Source: JALZKA01 sp963734015
GTDB taxonomy: Bacteria > Actinomycetota > Thermoleophilia > Solirubrobacterales > 70-9
Assembly (NCBI GenBank): GCA_963734015.1
Contig: CAVTFG010000003.1
Location: 62,001 to 126,000 of the forward strand
Reading direction: 5' to 3'
DNA length: 64,000 nucleotides
Below the pieces are notes generated by a model. It was not told the origin of the DNA, ran no database searches, and saw only the letters and a program-made list of their open reading frames with translations. Position numbers and translations under genes: made by a program. Below, piece after piece: positions 52,134-61,915 of this stretch (the stretch's first letter is position 1; every line of letters begins with the position of its first letter).

Positions 52134-54758
52134 GTGGCCGAAACGAAGCCCAAGCCCGTCGACGGAGAGGTTTTCCTGATCGACGGCAACTCGCTCGCCT
52201 ACCGGGCGTTCTTCGCGCTGCCCGAGTCGATCGCGACAGCCGACGGGCGGCCGACCAACGCCATCTACGGGTTCGCCTCGATGATGGCCAAGCTCCTGAT
52301 CGACTATCGGCCTGGCCCCGTGATCGTGGCGTGGGACCGCGGGATGTCGGGCCGCGACACGGAGTATGCGGAGTACAAGGCGGGCCGCCGCTCGCGGCCG
52401 GACCTGCTGCGCGAGCAGTGGCCGCACCTGGCGCCGCTGGCCGAGGCGTTCGGCTTCACCAACGTCGACGTCGAGGGATTTGAGGCGGACGACGTGATCG
52501 CCACCCTGACGCGGCAGGCCCGAGAGGCCGGCACGCCGGTGATGATCGTCTCCGGCGATCGCGACGTGTACCAGCTGGTTCGCGACGGGGTGCGGGTGAT
52601 GACGACGTCGCGCGGCGTCACGGACACCAAGGTCTACGACTCCGAGGGCGTCGTCGAGCGCTACGGCGTGGCCCCGGAGCTGGTCCCCGACCTGATCGGG
52701 CTCAAGGGCGACACGTCGGACAACATTCCCGGCGTTCCGGGCATCGGCGACAAGACCGCTGCCCAGCTACTGCAGAAGTTCGGCTCGCTCGAGAAGGTGC
52801 TCGACTCGGTCGACGAGATCTCGGGCGCCAAGCGGAAGGAGAACCTGACCGAGCACGCCGACGACGCGCGGATCTCGAAGCAGCTCGCGACCATGAAGTT
52901 GGACGTCGACGTACCGGAAGAGGTGCTGGGCACCGAGGCCACCGGCCCCGACCTCTCGCGGCTGCGGGACTTCGCAGCGGAGTTCGAGCTGCGTGCCGTG
53001 ATCCAGCGGCTGGAGGACGAGTACGAGGGCGAGGTCCCGAGCCGCGCCGTCGACGAGACGATCGAGGTGGCGGCGGCTCCGGGCGCCCCGTCCGACTTGG
53101 CCGGCGGCCCGATCGCGCTCTCCATCGAGGGCGGGAGCTGGTCCGCCACCGACGGCGAACGGGCCGTCACCGGCGACGCGGCGGACCTCGCCGCCCTGGC
53201 CGGTGACCTGAAGGGCAGGCCGCTGGTCGCGCACGACGCGAAGTCGCTCGGCGGCCGCGGCCGCCATGGCCTGCTCGCCACCGCCGGCGCGGGCGGCCTC
53301 GAGATCGACCACGACACGATGATCGGCGCCTACCTCGTCGATCCCGCGCGCCGTACCTACGTCCTCGAGGAACTGGCGGCGGACGCCGGAATCGCGGTTC
53401 GGTCGGGCGCCGAGGCGCCGGCGGACGATGGGCAGCTCGCGCTGGGCGAGGAGGCGGAGCCGGCGGATCCTGCGGCGACGGCGCGCCTGGCTTGGGAGCT
53501 GACCGAGCGGCAGCGGGAACAGCTCGCGCAGTTCGGGCTCGAGCGCGTGATGCGCGAGGTCGAGCTGCCGCTCGTGGACGTCCTCGTCGCGATGGAGAAC
53601 GAGGGGCTCGGCCTCGACACCCAGCGGCTGGCGGCGATCGGCGACGGAATGGGCGAGCGGATCGCAGCGCTGGAGGCGGAGATCTACGAGGCCGCGGGTC
53701 GCGAGTTCACGATCGGCTCCCCGCAGCAGCTCGGCGAGGTCCTGTTCGTCGAGCTCGGGCTGACGCGCAAGCGGCGGGGCAAGACCGGCTTCTCGACCGA
53801 CGCCCGGGTCCTCTCGCAGATTCGCGACGAGCATTCGATCGTCCCGGCGGTGGAGCAGTGGCGCGAGCTGACCAAGCTCAAGAACACCTATCTGGACACG
53901 CTTCCCGAGTACATCGATCCGGAGACCGGGCGGATCCACACGGAGTTCAACCAGGTGACCGCCGCGACCGGCCGCCTGTCGAGCACCAACCCGAACCTCC
54001 AGAACATCCCGATCCGCTCCGACGTCGGGCGGCCGGTCCGGTCGTGCTTCGTCGCCGCCGAGGGCAACCGGTTGATCTCGGCCGACTACAACCAGGTCGA
54101 GCTTCGCGTGCTTGCCCACATCGCGGGCGAGGACGTGCTCCGCGAGATCTTCGAGTCGGGGGAGGACGTCCACAGCGCGACCGCGGCGGGGATCATCGGC
54201 GCCGACCCCGACGCGATCACGCCCGCCGAGCGATCGAAGGCGAAGATGGTCAACTACGGCATCGCCTACGGCCTGACGGACTTCGGCCTGGCCGACCGGC
54301 TCCAGATCACGCGCGAGGAGGCCCGCCTCTACATCGAGCGGTACTTCGAGCGTTTCCCGGCGGTCCGGCGATTCATCGACGAGACGATCGCCAAGGCGGA
54401 GGACGAGGGCTTCGTGACGACGCTGATGGGGCGGAGGCGGCGGATCCCGGAGCTGCGCTCGAACCAGCGCCAGCGGCGGTCGCTGGGCGAGAGGCTGGCG
54501 GTGAACACGGTGATCCAGGGCACGGCGGCCGACATCATCAAGCTCGCGATGGTGCGCTGCTACTCGGCGCTCGCGGACGCGGGGATGGAGACGCGCCTGA
54601 TCCTCCAGATCCACGACGAGCTGCTCTTCGAAGGTCCGGAGGCCGAGATGGAGAAGGCGACCGAGCTGGTGACGCGCGAGATGACCGAGGCGTTCGAGCT
54701 CGACCCGCCGCTCGCCGTCGACGCCGGGGTTGGGCGCGATTGGCTGGAGGTCAAGTAG
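52134..54758 (+). CDS. polA: DNA polymerase I, apparently without proofreading activity
   Basis: 874 aa, GTG start. The 5' nuclease domain (residues 1-~290) includes VFLIDGNSLAYRAFFALP and VEGFEADDVIATLTRQAR, and the HhH region GLKGDTSDNIPGVPGIGDKT. The ~300-470 region holds a degenerate 3'-5' exonuclease fold: the first aspartate motif (DTE type) is replaced by GPIALSIEGGSW, as in Taq-like enzymes. The polymerase domain has motif A ISADYNQVELRVLAHIAGED, motif B RSKAKMVNYGIAYGLTDFGL and motif C ILQIHDELLFE. Confidence 0.95.
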   Translation: MAETKPKPVDGEVFLIDGNSLAYRAFFALPESIATADGRPTNAIYGFASMMAKLLIDYRPGPVIVAWDRGMSGRDTEYAEYKAGRRSRPDLLREQWPHLAPLAEAFGFTNVDVEGFEADDVIATLTRQAREAGTPVMIVSGDRDVYQLVRDGVRVMTTSRGVTDTKVYDSEGVVERYGVAPELVPDLIGLKGDTSDNIPGVPGIGDKTAAQLLQKFGSLEKVLDSVDEISGAKRKENLTEHADDARISKQLATMKLDVDVPEEVLGTEATGPDLSRLRDFAAEFELRAVIQRLEDEYEGEVPSRAVDETIEVAAAPGAPSDLAGGPIALSIEGGSWSATDGERAVTGDAADLAALAGDLKGRPLVAHDAKSLGGRGRHGLLATAGAGGLEIDHDTMIGAYLVDPARRTYVLEELAADAGIAVRSGAEAPADDGQLALGEEAEPADPAATARLAWELTERQREQLAQFGLERVMREVELPLVDVLVAMENEGLGLDTQRLAAIGDGMGERIAALEAEIYEAAGREFTIGSPQQLGEVLFVELGLTRKRRGKTGFSTDARVLSQIRDEHSIVPAVEQWRELTKLKNTYLDTLPEYIDPETGRIHTEFNQVTAATGRLSSTNPNLQNIPIRSDVGRPVRSCFVAAEGNRLISADYNQVELRVLAHIAGEDVLREIFESGEDVHSATAAGIIGADPDAITPAERSKAKMVNYGIAYGLTDFGLADRLQITREEARLYIERYFERFPAVRRFIDETIAKAEDEGFVTTLMGRRRRIPELRSNQRQRRSLGERLAVNTVIQGTAADIIKLAMVRCYSALADAGMETRLILQIHDELLFEGPEAEMEKATELVTREMTEAFELDPPLAVDAGVGRDWLEVK

Positions 54759-54760
54759 TA

Positions 54761-55198
54761 GTGGATCGGGGAGTGGCGGTGATCGTCATGGCCGCGGTCG
54801 GCGGCCTGATCGCGGCGCAGCCGGCCGTGAACGCGGGGCTGGGGAAGGAGACCGGGAGTCTCGCCGCGGCGCTCGTCTCGTTCGGGATCGGCACGCTCCT
54901 GCTGGCGGGGATCGTCGTCGTCGCCGGCGAAGCCGATGGGCTCTCAGGCATGTTCGACGTGCGCTGGTACTACCTGCTGGGCGGGGTGCTCGGCGCCGCG
55001 TACGTGCTGACGGCGCTGATCGTGGTGAAGGAGATCGGCGCCGGCGGCGTGGCCGCGGCGACGATCACCGGGCAGCTGACCCTCTCGATCGTGCTCGATC
55101 GCCTGGGCGTCCTCGGGCTCGAGGAGACGCCGATCACGTGGGAGCGGGTGGCCGGCGTCGTGCTGCTGCTCGCGGGTACGTACCTGATCGTCCGCTGA
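54761..55198 (+). CDS. DMT/YdcZ-type (DUF606) small membrane transporter
   Basis: 145 aa with about five membrane helices: VAVIVMAAVGGLIAAQPAVN, LAAALVSFGIGTLLLAGIVV, YYLLGGVLGAAYVLTALIVV and VAGVVLLLAGTYLIV. It has AAQPAVNAGLG and AATITGQLTLSIVLDRLGVL, typical of the DUF606/YdcZ group. Substrate unknown; single-copy form that probably dimerises. Starts 2 bases after polA. Confidence 0.85.
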   Translation: MDRGVAVIVMAAVGGLIAAQPAVNAGLGKETGSLAAALVSFGIGTLLLAGIVVVAGEADGLSGMFDVRWYYLLGGVLGAAYVLTALIVVKEIGAGGVAAATITGQLTLSIVLDRLGVLGLEETPITWERVAGVVLLLAGTYLIVR

Positions 55199-55201
55199 GG
55201 T

Positions 55202-56422
55202 CTACGCGGCCGCGGAGAGCGTCGGCGCCGTGGCGGGCTCGCCGGTGGGAGTCGCGAACGATGGATGCGCGATGTTCAGGTAGTGCGTGAACGACCAGCG
55301 CACGAAGGCGTCGCTCGAGAGCGGGAAGCGCAGGGCAGCGGCGAGCATGCGGGGCGGGACCCTGGGGACGGTCTTCTGCGTCCGGAGCATCCACTTGAAC
55401 TGCCACTCGTGGTCGGCGGAGAACGCCGAGTAGCGGCGCAGCGCCGTGTCGCGGGTCGCGCGCCCCTCGACCACGCGGCGGAGCTCGCGCCCGCACGCGA
55501 TCCCGAAGTAGAGCGCCGTGCGGATGCCCTCCGCCGTCAGCGGCAGGCAGTGGCCGGCGGAGTCGCCGGCGAAGAACACGTCGGACTCGGTGGCGGGGCG
55601 GAGCTGGTGCGGGATCCAGTTGCCCTGGTAGCGGACGGCCTCGCGCTCGAGGTCGGCGGCCAGGCGGACGGTCGGCTCCTTGACGTGGTGACGGGGGTCG
55701 AACGAGCCGACGCCGACCCGCACCTCGTCGCGCGCCGGGAAGCTCCAGCCGTAGCCGGCGGGCACGTAGTCGCGGTCGATCCAGATCTCGAGCTCGTCCG
55801 AGGCGCCCCACGGATGCACCTCGAGCCCGCGCGAGAGCGGCGCGTCGGGCGGCTGGAACCCTGCGTCGACGGCGAGGATCCGCCGCCAGCCGAGCGCATC
55901 CACGACGAGCGGGGCGTCGATGTCGCCACGATCGGTCACCACGGTCACCGAGTCTCGGCTCTGACGACTGATGACTGGCGACTCGCGACCTTCCACCTTC
56001 GCGGTCTCGAACTCCGCATCCCCGCACTGCTCCCAGAGCAGCCGGCACAGCTCCCGGTAGTCGAAAGTCGAGAACGTCCAGGGAAGCTCCATCCGCACGG
56101 TCGTGTGCGGCGTATGGACGACGAGGTCCCGAAAGGTCTGGCGAATCGACTCGGCGAGCCCGAGGTTCTCGAGCCACTCGGTCGGAGCGGCGCACGCGGA
56201 CGTCTGCCGCTCGCCGATCTCGTAGCGGTCGACGACCAGCACGCGTGCGTCGCTCCCGGCGAGCTCGCGGGCCACGGCGAGGCCGGCGAAGCTCGCGCCG
56301 CAGATCAGGACGTCGTACTCGCCGGCGAGCGGCGTACGCTCATCACCGCGTTTGGTGGCACGAACAGGCACGGGGGCGAGGGTACCCGAGCCCGCCGCCC
56401 GAGCCCATGTGTCGAGGCCCAC
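55202..56422 (-). CDS. Geranylgeranyl-reductase-like FAD-dependent oxidoreductase
   Basis: 406 aa. FAD motif EYDVLICGASFAGLAVAREL with a Rossmann start, VLVVDRYEIGERQTSACAAP, ESDVFFAGDSAGHCLPLTAE, GIRTALYFGIACGRELRRVV. This resembles geranylgeranyl reductases that saturate isoprenoid chains and other UbiH-type flavoproteins. The C-terminal PTLSAAA tail lacks a membrane anchor. Substrate is inferred only at class level. ATG 56422 vs a GTG about 24 codons later cannot be decided; the first ~30 residues (WARAAGSGTLAPVPVRATKR) look unconserved. Confidence 0.85.
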   Translation of the reverse strand: MGLDTWARAAGSGTLAPVPVRATKRGDERTPLAGEYDVLICGASFAGLAVARELAGSDARVLVVDRYEIGERQTSACAAPTEWLENLGLAESIRQTFRDLVVHTPHTTVRMELPWTFSTFDYRELCRLLWEQCGDAEFETAKVEGRESPVISRQSRDSVTVVTDRGDIDAPLVVDALGWRRILAVDAGFQPPDAPLSRGLEVHPWGASDELEIWIDRDYVPAGYGWSFPARDEVRVGVGSFDPRHHVKEPTVRLAADLEREAVRYQGNWIPHQLRPATESDVFFAGDSAGHCLPLTAEGIRTALYFGIACGRELRRVVEGRATRDTALRRYSAFSADHEWQFKWMLRTQKTVPRVPPRMLAAALRFPLSSDAFVRWSFTHYLNIAHPSFATPTGEPATAPTLSAAA

Positions 56423-56440
56423 TTGTCATACTGAGCGGCC

Positions 56441-57855
56441 GTGCCCGCGACGGAGACATTGACCGAGCCTGCGACCGAGGCGCCTCAGGCGCCGCCCACG
56501 AACGACCTCATGATCGAGGTCGACGGCAAGCTCGTCCCGAACTACGCCGCGACCATCAAGCCCTTCGAGGAGGGCGAGGTCGTGAGCGGCGAGGTCGTCC
56601 GGATCGACAAGGACGAGGTCCTGGTCGACATCGGCTACAAGTCGGAGGGCGTCATCCCCTCGCACGAGCTCTCGATCCGCCGCTCGGTGGATCCGGCCGA
56701 GGAGGTCTCGCTCGGCGAGCAGGTGGACGCGCTGGTGCTCACCAAGGAGGACCAGGAAGGTCGCCTGATCCTCTCCAAGAAGCGCGCGCGCTTCGAGAAG
56801 GCGTGGCGCAAGATCGAGGCCGCGGCCGAGACCGGCGATCCCGTCGAGGGCAGCGTGATCGAGGTCGTCAAGGGCGGCCTGATCCTGGACCTCGGCGTCC
56901 GCGGCTTCCTGCCCGCTTCTTTGGTCGACATCCGCCGCGTCCACAACCTGGACGAGTTCAAGGGCCAGACGCTCGAGTGCAAGGTGATCGAGCTCAACCG
57001 CAGTCGCAACAACGTCGTGCTCTCGCGCCGCGCCGTCCTCGAGGAGGAGCGCAAGGAGGTTCGCGAGCAGATCCTGGAGCGCCTGCAGCCCGGCCAGATC
57101 GTCGAGGGCAAGATCTCGAACATCGTCGACTTCGGCGCCTTCGTCGACCTCGAGGGCATCGACGGGCTCATCCACATCTCCGAGCTCTCCTGGAGCCACG
57201 TGAACCATCCGTCGGAGGTGCTCGAGATCGGCCAGGACGTGCGCGTCAAGGTGCTCGACATCGACCGCGACCGCCAGCGGATCTCGCTTGGCCTCAAGCA
57301 GACCCAGGAGGACCCGTGGCAGAAGGTCCTCAACGAGTACAAGCAGGGCGACGTCCTGGAGGGCAAGGTCACCAAGGTCGTCGCGTTCGGCGCCTTCATC
57401 GAGATCGTCCCCGGCGTCGAGGGCCTGGTGCACATCTCCGAGCTTGCCGAGCATCATGTGGAAACCCCGGGCGAGGTCGTCACCCCCGGGGAGGAGAAGT
57501 GGGTGCGGATCCTCGAGATCGACGAGGAGCGGCGCCGGATCTCGCTCTCGATCAAGCGCGCAGAGACCGGCAACACCGCGTTCAGCGACCTGATTCCGGA
57601 CGAGCTCAAGCAGCAGGCGCAGGCGGCGCGCGAGGAAGACGCCGCAGCCGCCGGACAACCGGAGGAGCCGCCCGTTACCGGCGGCGCCGACGTTCCGGAC
57701 CTCGGCCTTTCCGAGGAGGTCTTCGCCGAGGCCCCGCCGCCGAGCCCGCAGACGAGGCCCCGCCGGCGGAAGACGCTCCCCCCGCGGACGAGGCCGCGCC
57801 CGCCGAGGAAGCCCAGCCTGCGGACGAGGCCCCGCCGGCCGACGAAGAGGCTTGA
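56441..57855 (+). CDS. rpsA: 30S ribosomal protein S1, frameshifted near 57735
   Basis: About 471 codons. Four S1 RNA-binding repeats: residues ~42-110 (VVRIDKDEVLVDIGYKSEGV), ~130-195 (VIEVVKGGLILDLGVRGFLP), ~220-290 (ISNIVDFGAFVDLEGIDGLI) and ~305-375 (VTKVVAFGAFIEIVPGVEGL). After FAEAPPP the frame must change by one base to give the acidic Pro/Ala tail PADEAPPAEDAPPADEAAPA ending EEA and TGA at 57853. Read without correction it runs into coaE and looks like an S1-CoaE fusion; the alternative frame shows both genes separate. S1 is essential, so an assembly error is likely. Confidence 0.93.
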
Positions 57856-57865
57856 CGGGGGCGCC

Positions 57866-58471
57866 GTGACGGCGCTAGGTCCCGTCTTCATCGGACTCTC
57901 GGGGGCGATTGCCTCTGGCAAGTCCGAGGCGCTCGCCGTGCTCGGCAGGCTCGGCGCCGCCACGCTCTCGACCGACGCGGTCACGCACCAGATCCTCGAC
58001 GAGCCCGCGACGCTCGAGCGCCTGGTTGAGCGCTGGGGCCCGGAGGTCGGTCCCGGCGGACGAGTCGACCGGGCAAAGGTGGGGGAGATCGTCTTCGAGC
58101 GGCCCGACGAGCTGCGCTGGCTGGAGTCCGTGCTGCACCCCTTGGTCGGCGAACGGGTGGTGGCGTGGCGCGAGGAGCTCAACGGATCGACCGAACTCGC
58201 GGTCGTCGAGGTGCCGCTCCTGTTCGAGGCTGGGATGGAGCCGTTCTTCGACGCCACCCTCGTCGTCGTCGCCGGCGACGAGCGCCGCGCTCGCTGGGCG
58301 GGAGAGCGCGGGACCGAGGCGGTTACGGAACGCTCCGCGCGCCAGCTGACCGAGGTCGAGAAGGCCGACCGTGCGACGTTCACCGTGGCCAACGACGGCG
58401 ACCTCGCCGACCTGGAGGCGGCCCTGCGCGAGCTGTGGCCGCGTCTGCTGGCGGTTCGGGAGGGGGAATGA
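57866..58471 (+). CDS. coaE: Dephospho-CoA kinase
   Basis: 201 aa, GTG start 10 bases after the corrected rpsA stop. P-loop VFIGLSGAIASGKSEALAVL, STDAVTHQIL, LRWLESVLHPLVGERVVAWR, VVEVPLLFEAGMEPFFDATL. Last step of CoA synthesis. rpsA-coaE is a frequent actinobacterial neighbourhood. The P-loop Ser-Gly-Ala-Ile-Ala spacing is that of GxxxxGK(S/T). Confidence 0.93.
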   Translation: MTALGPVFIGLSGAIASGKSEALAVLGRLGAATLSTDAVTHQILDEPATLERLVERWGPEVGPGGRVDRAKVGEIVFERPDELRWLESVLHPLVGERVVAWREELNGSTELAVVEVPLLFEAGMEPFFDATLVVVAGDERRARWAGERGTEAVTERSARQLTEVEKADRATFTVANDGDLADLEAALRELWPRLLAVREGE

Positions 58472-59022
58472 ACGGCCGGCGCCTGCTCCTCGGGCTATTC
58501 GTCGCCGGCGCGATCGCGTTCGTGATCAGCAGGATCGACTTCGGTGAGGCGATCCGCGAGGTGACCCTGCCGCTGCGCCACGAGGACGTGATCACGCAGC
58601 AGGCCGAGCGCTTCGACATCGACCCCGCGCTGATCGCGGCGATCATCAAGCAGGAGTCGAACTTCCGCGATCAGACGTCGTCCGCCGGTGCCCGCGGGTT
58701 GATGCAGATCACGCCGGAGACCGCGGAGACGATCGAGACGCTGTCCGGCGGCGAGACGTTCGTCTTCGAGGATCTCGCCAACTACGAGCTGAACATCCGC
58801 TACGGGACGTTCTACCTCAACCACCTGCTGGACCGGTTCGAGGGCAACGAGATGGCCGCGCTGGCGGGATACAACGGCGGTCCCGAGAACGCGGAGTCGT
58901 GGGGCGGCAGCGGACTCGAGTTCGAGAACATCCCCTTCCCGGAGACACGCGACTACGTGGAGAACGTGCTCGAGCTCCGCCAGCAGTACCGCGAAAGCTA
59001 CGCGGACGAGTTGGGGCTCTAG
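58468..59022 (+). CDS. Membrane-anchored lytic transglycosylase (SLT domain)
   Basis: 184 aa. An N-terminal helix (RLLLGLFVAGAIAFVISRID) is followed by a soluble SLT domain: ITQQAERFDIDPALIAAIIK, QESNFRDQTSSAGARGLMQI (catalytic Glu; GLMQ), ALAGYNGGPENAESWGG. Cleaves glycan strands to 1,6-anhydro ends. This family often serves secretion or sporulation-like remodelling; no such genes are adjacent. Overlaps coaE by 4 bases. Confidence 0.9.
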   Translation: MNGRRLLLGLFVAGAIAFVISRIDFGEAIREVTLPLRHEDVITQQAERFDIDPALIAAIIKQESNFRDQTSSAGARGLMQITPETAETIETLSGGETFVFEDLANYELNIRYGTFYLNHLLDRFEGNEMAALAGYNGGPENAESWGGSGLEFENIPFPETRDYVENVLELRQQYRESYADELGL

Positions 59023-59067
59023 GCAGCCGGCGCAGCCTCCGCCGAGGCCTGGGAGCGATTCGTCGCG

Positions 59068-61419
59068 ATGGAGCTGTTGCTGAGCTGGGTCGCCTTCCCG
59101 CTCCTCCTCATGGCCCTGTACTCGGGCTGCGGGCTGGGTGTCGAGGCGCTTGCGAGGACCCGCCTGCCGGGCGCGCTGCTCCCGGCGGTGGGCTTCGCAG
59201 TGATCGTGGTCGCGGGCCAGTTCCTGACACTCGTCGAATCGACGGCCGGCCTCACGACCCCGCTCGTCGTCGTCATTGCCCTGGCTGGACTGGGCCTGGC
59301 CACGATCGGACGCCGGCCGTCGCGGCCTCCCGTGTATCTGGTCGCCGGGCTGGCCGTGGTGTTCGCGGTCTACGCCGCCCCGATCGTCCTGTCGGGGGAG
59401 GCGACCCTTGCCGGGTACATCAAACTCGACGACACCGCCACCTGGCTCGCCTTCACCGACCAGGTGATGGCGAACGGGCGCGACCTGGACGGGCTCGCGC
59501 CATCCAGCTACGAGGCGACGCTTCAGATCAACATCGGCGACGGCTATCCGGTCGGCGTCTTCATCCCGCTCGGCGTCGGCTCCGAGCTCGTCGCGGAGGA
59601 CCCGGCATGGTTGATCCAGCCCTACATGGCGACCCTGGCGGTGCTGCTCGCGTTGGCGGCCTGGTCGCTGGTGGGCGACGTCGTCCGCTCGCCGTCCATC
59701 CGGGCGGCGCTGATGGTGGTGGCGGCGCAGCCGGCGCTGCTCTTCGGGTACTACCTCTGGGGCGGGGTCAAGGAGCTTGCGGCGGCTGCCCTGATCGCGA
59801 CGACCGCCGCCCTCGCCGGGTTCGCGCTCGCGCGTCCGGCCGAGTTCGGGCGCCTGGTCCCGCTCGCCGTGTCCACCGCTGCGGTGGTCGGCGTGCTGAG
59901 CGGGGGCGGAGCCTTCTGGCTCGTCCCGATCCTGGTCGTGGCGCTCGTCGGATTCGGCCGCGAGATCCCGCCGCGGCGGCTCGCCGCGCGCGCGGGAGGC
60001 TTCGCGCTCGGCGTTGGGCTCCTCGCCCTGCCGGTGATCATCCCCGGAGGATTGCTGCCGCCCACGTCGTCGCCGCTCGGCGACGACTCCGCACTCGGCA
60101 ACCTGTTCGAACCGCTCGATCCGCTCCAGGTCCTCGGGGATCTGGCCCGCCGGAGACTTCCGGCTGGACACGGTTGGCGACTGGTTGTCATATCCGCTGA
60201 TCGCCCTCGCGCTCGGGCTGGCGGCGGTCGGCGTCGCCTGGGCCTGGCGGCGCCAGGCCCACGGCCTCCTGTGCGCGATCGCCGGCGCCGGCGTGGGGTG
60301 TACGGCCCTGCTCGTCTTCGGTTCACCCTGGGTGGATGCGCAAGGCGCTGGCGACGGCGGCCCCGATCGTGCTGCTCGCCGCGCTGGTGGGCGCGGTCGG
60401 CCTGGGGACGATTACCCGTCCGTGGACGGGCGTCGCCCTGGCCGTGCTCGTGGCGGCGGGGGTGATCTGGTCGAAGCGTCCTTGCCTATCGCGACGTCAG
60501 CCTGGCGCCGCGCGATCAGCTGGCCGAGCTCGAGGAGATCGGCGCGGAGATCGCGGGCTCGGGCCCGACCCTGATGACCGACTACTCGCCGTACGGCGTC
60601 CGCCACTTCCTACGCGGCGCGGATCCCGAGGCCGTGTCGGAGCTCCGCCGCCGGGAGATCCCCACAAGGAACGGCGACGTGGTCCCCAAGGGGCTGGCCG
60701 CGGACACGGACTCGCTCGATCCGGAGGCGCTCGGCGTGTACCGGACGCTGGTCCTGAGGCGCTCGCCCGCCCAGAGCCGCCCCCCGGCGGCGTATCGCCT
60801 GGTCTGGCGCGGCGAGTTCTACGAGGCGTGGCAACGGCGGGAGACCGCGTCCGTGCCGGCGGAGCGCCTGCCGCTCGGGTCGCGGTTCGACCCGGTCGAG
60901 CAGCCCTCGTGCGCAGACGTACGGGCCCTCGCGCGCGGCGCGGACGCGGTGGTGGCCGCATCCGGCCAGAGCCCCTTGGTGGTGCAGCTCCGGGATGCGG
61001 ACTACCCGGCCGCGTGGCGGGTGGGGGAGGACGCGGTCCTGCCCGAGAGCGCCGGCTCGGTCGAAGCGGAGGTGAGCGTCGGCCGCCCGGGCGACTACGA
61101 GGTGTGGCTTGGCGGTTCCGTCCGCCCGGCGGTGTCGCTGTGGGTTGACGGTGAGCGCGTGGGGGAGGTGCGACACCAGCTGAACAACTCCGGGCAGTAC
61201 GTGGGCTTCGGCAGCGTGGCGCTGGCGCCCGGCAGCCACGGGATCGAGTTCCGGTTCTCAGGCGCCGACCTCCATCCGGGAAGCGGCGGCCGCGGAGGCG
61301 CGATCGGGCCCGTCGCTCTCAGCCGTGGAGAGGCCGCGGACTCCAGGCTCGTTCGCGTCCCGGCGTCCGACTTCAGGACGCTCTGCGGGCGCGAGTGGGA
61401 CTGGATCGAGGTGCGGTAG
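59068..61419 (+). CDS. Large membrane protein with extracytoplasmic C-terminal domain, at least three frameshifts
   Basis: About 784 codons when joined. The N-terminal part has a dozen hydrophobic helices (LLLSWVAFPLLLMALYSGCG, VGFAVIVVAGQFLTLVESTA, LVVVIALAGLGLA, YLVAGLAVVFAVYAAPIVLS), a loop KLDDTATWLAFTDQVMANGR and IWPAGDFRLDTVGDW. Frame changes near 60137, 60330 and 60477 are needed to keep the helices and reach the C-terminal part (VLAYRDVSLAPRDQLAELEE, ...WDWIEVR) with a beta-rich domain (YEVWLGGSVRPAVSLWVDGE). The overall shape recalls GT-C-like membrane glycosyltransferases, but no catalytic motif is seen. Confidence 0.6.
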
Positions 61420-61423
61420 ACCG

Positions 61424-61795
61424 TCAGCGCGCCGTGGCGCGCCACACCCACCAGACCATCAGCGGCTGGCATGGGAGCCGGGCCCAGAGCGCCCAGCGCG
61501 GCGTTCGGTCGAGATCGAGGCCCTTGATCTGCTCGGGGTTGACCGCCATGTGGACGTTGGCGGGGAAGACCGCGATGAGGAGCCCGATCAGCCACCAACG
61601 GGCGACGCCGCGAGTGGCCGGAGGGATCACGGCCAGGGCCCCCGCGATCTCCGCGAAGCCGGAGTACACGACGGCGTCCCGCGGCGAGATCGGCACGTAG
61701 TCGGGCACCGTCGCCTCGTAGCTCCTCGGGATCACGAAGTGCATCACTCCGGCGACCGTGAAGAACGCGGCCAGCGCCCGCTGCGAGGTGGTCAT
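61424..61795 (-). CDS. DoxX-like membrane protein
   Basis: About 123 aa from ATG 61795. Four helices: LAAFFTVAGVMHFVIPRSYE, VVYSGFAEIAGALAVIPPAT, WWLIGLLIAVFPANVHMAVN and CQPLMVWWVWRATA. The pattern of FxxGxxHF...GxxEIxGAL matches DoxX/MauE-type proteins, some of which act in disulfide or oxidative stress systems; no role can be assigned. A GTG nine bases upstream is a possible alternative start. Confidence 0.82.
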   Translation of the reverse strand: MTTSQRALAAFFTVAGVMHFVIPRSYEATVPDYVPISPRDAVVYSGFAEIAGALAVIPPATRGVARWWLIGLLIAVFPANVHMAVNPEQIKGLDLDRTPRWALWARLPCQPLMVWWVWRATAR

Positions 61796-61880
61796 CGGGC
61801 GCACCCTACTCGCGGAAGCTGGCGATCGACATGATCGCTCGGCGGAGACCCAGCCGGTTGCCCGGCTGGTCGCGGAGCGC

Positions 61881-61902
61881 CTAAAGCCGGGCTCGCCCGG
61901 AG
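61881..61902 (-). terminator. Probable terminator of the beta-propeller/RTX gene
   Basis: On the minus strand, downstream of the stop at 61916, the sequence CCGGGC-GA-GCCCGG is followed by CTTTAGG. The 6-bp GC stem plus short T-run fits a weak intrinsic terminator before the DoxX gene. Confidence 0.5.
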
Positions 61903-61915
61903 CGCCCGGCGCGGA

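Noticed and set aside
56441..58471. A genuine S1-CoaE fusion protein.
   Set aside because: An alternative frame gives a normal S1 tail and stop, and CoaE has its own GTG start.
60574..61419. The C-terminal part of the large membrane protein as a separate gene.
   Set aside because: The apparent start (MTDYSPYG) lies within a continuous domain that extends upstream in frame (VLAYRDVSLAPRDQLAELEE), with no ribosome-binding site.
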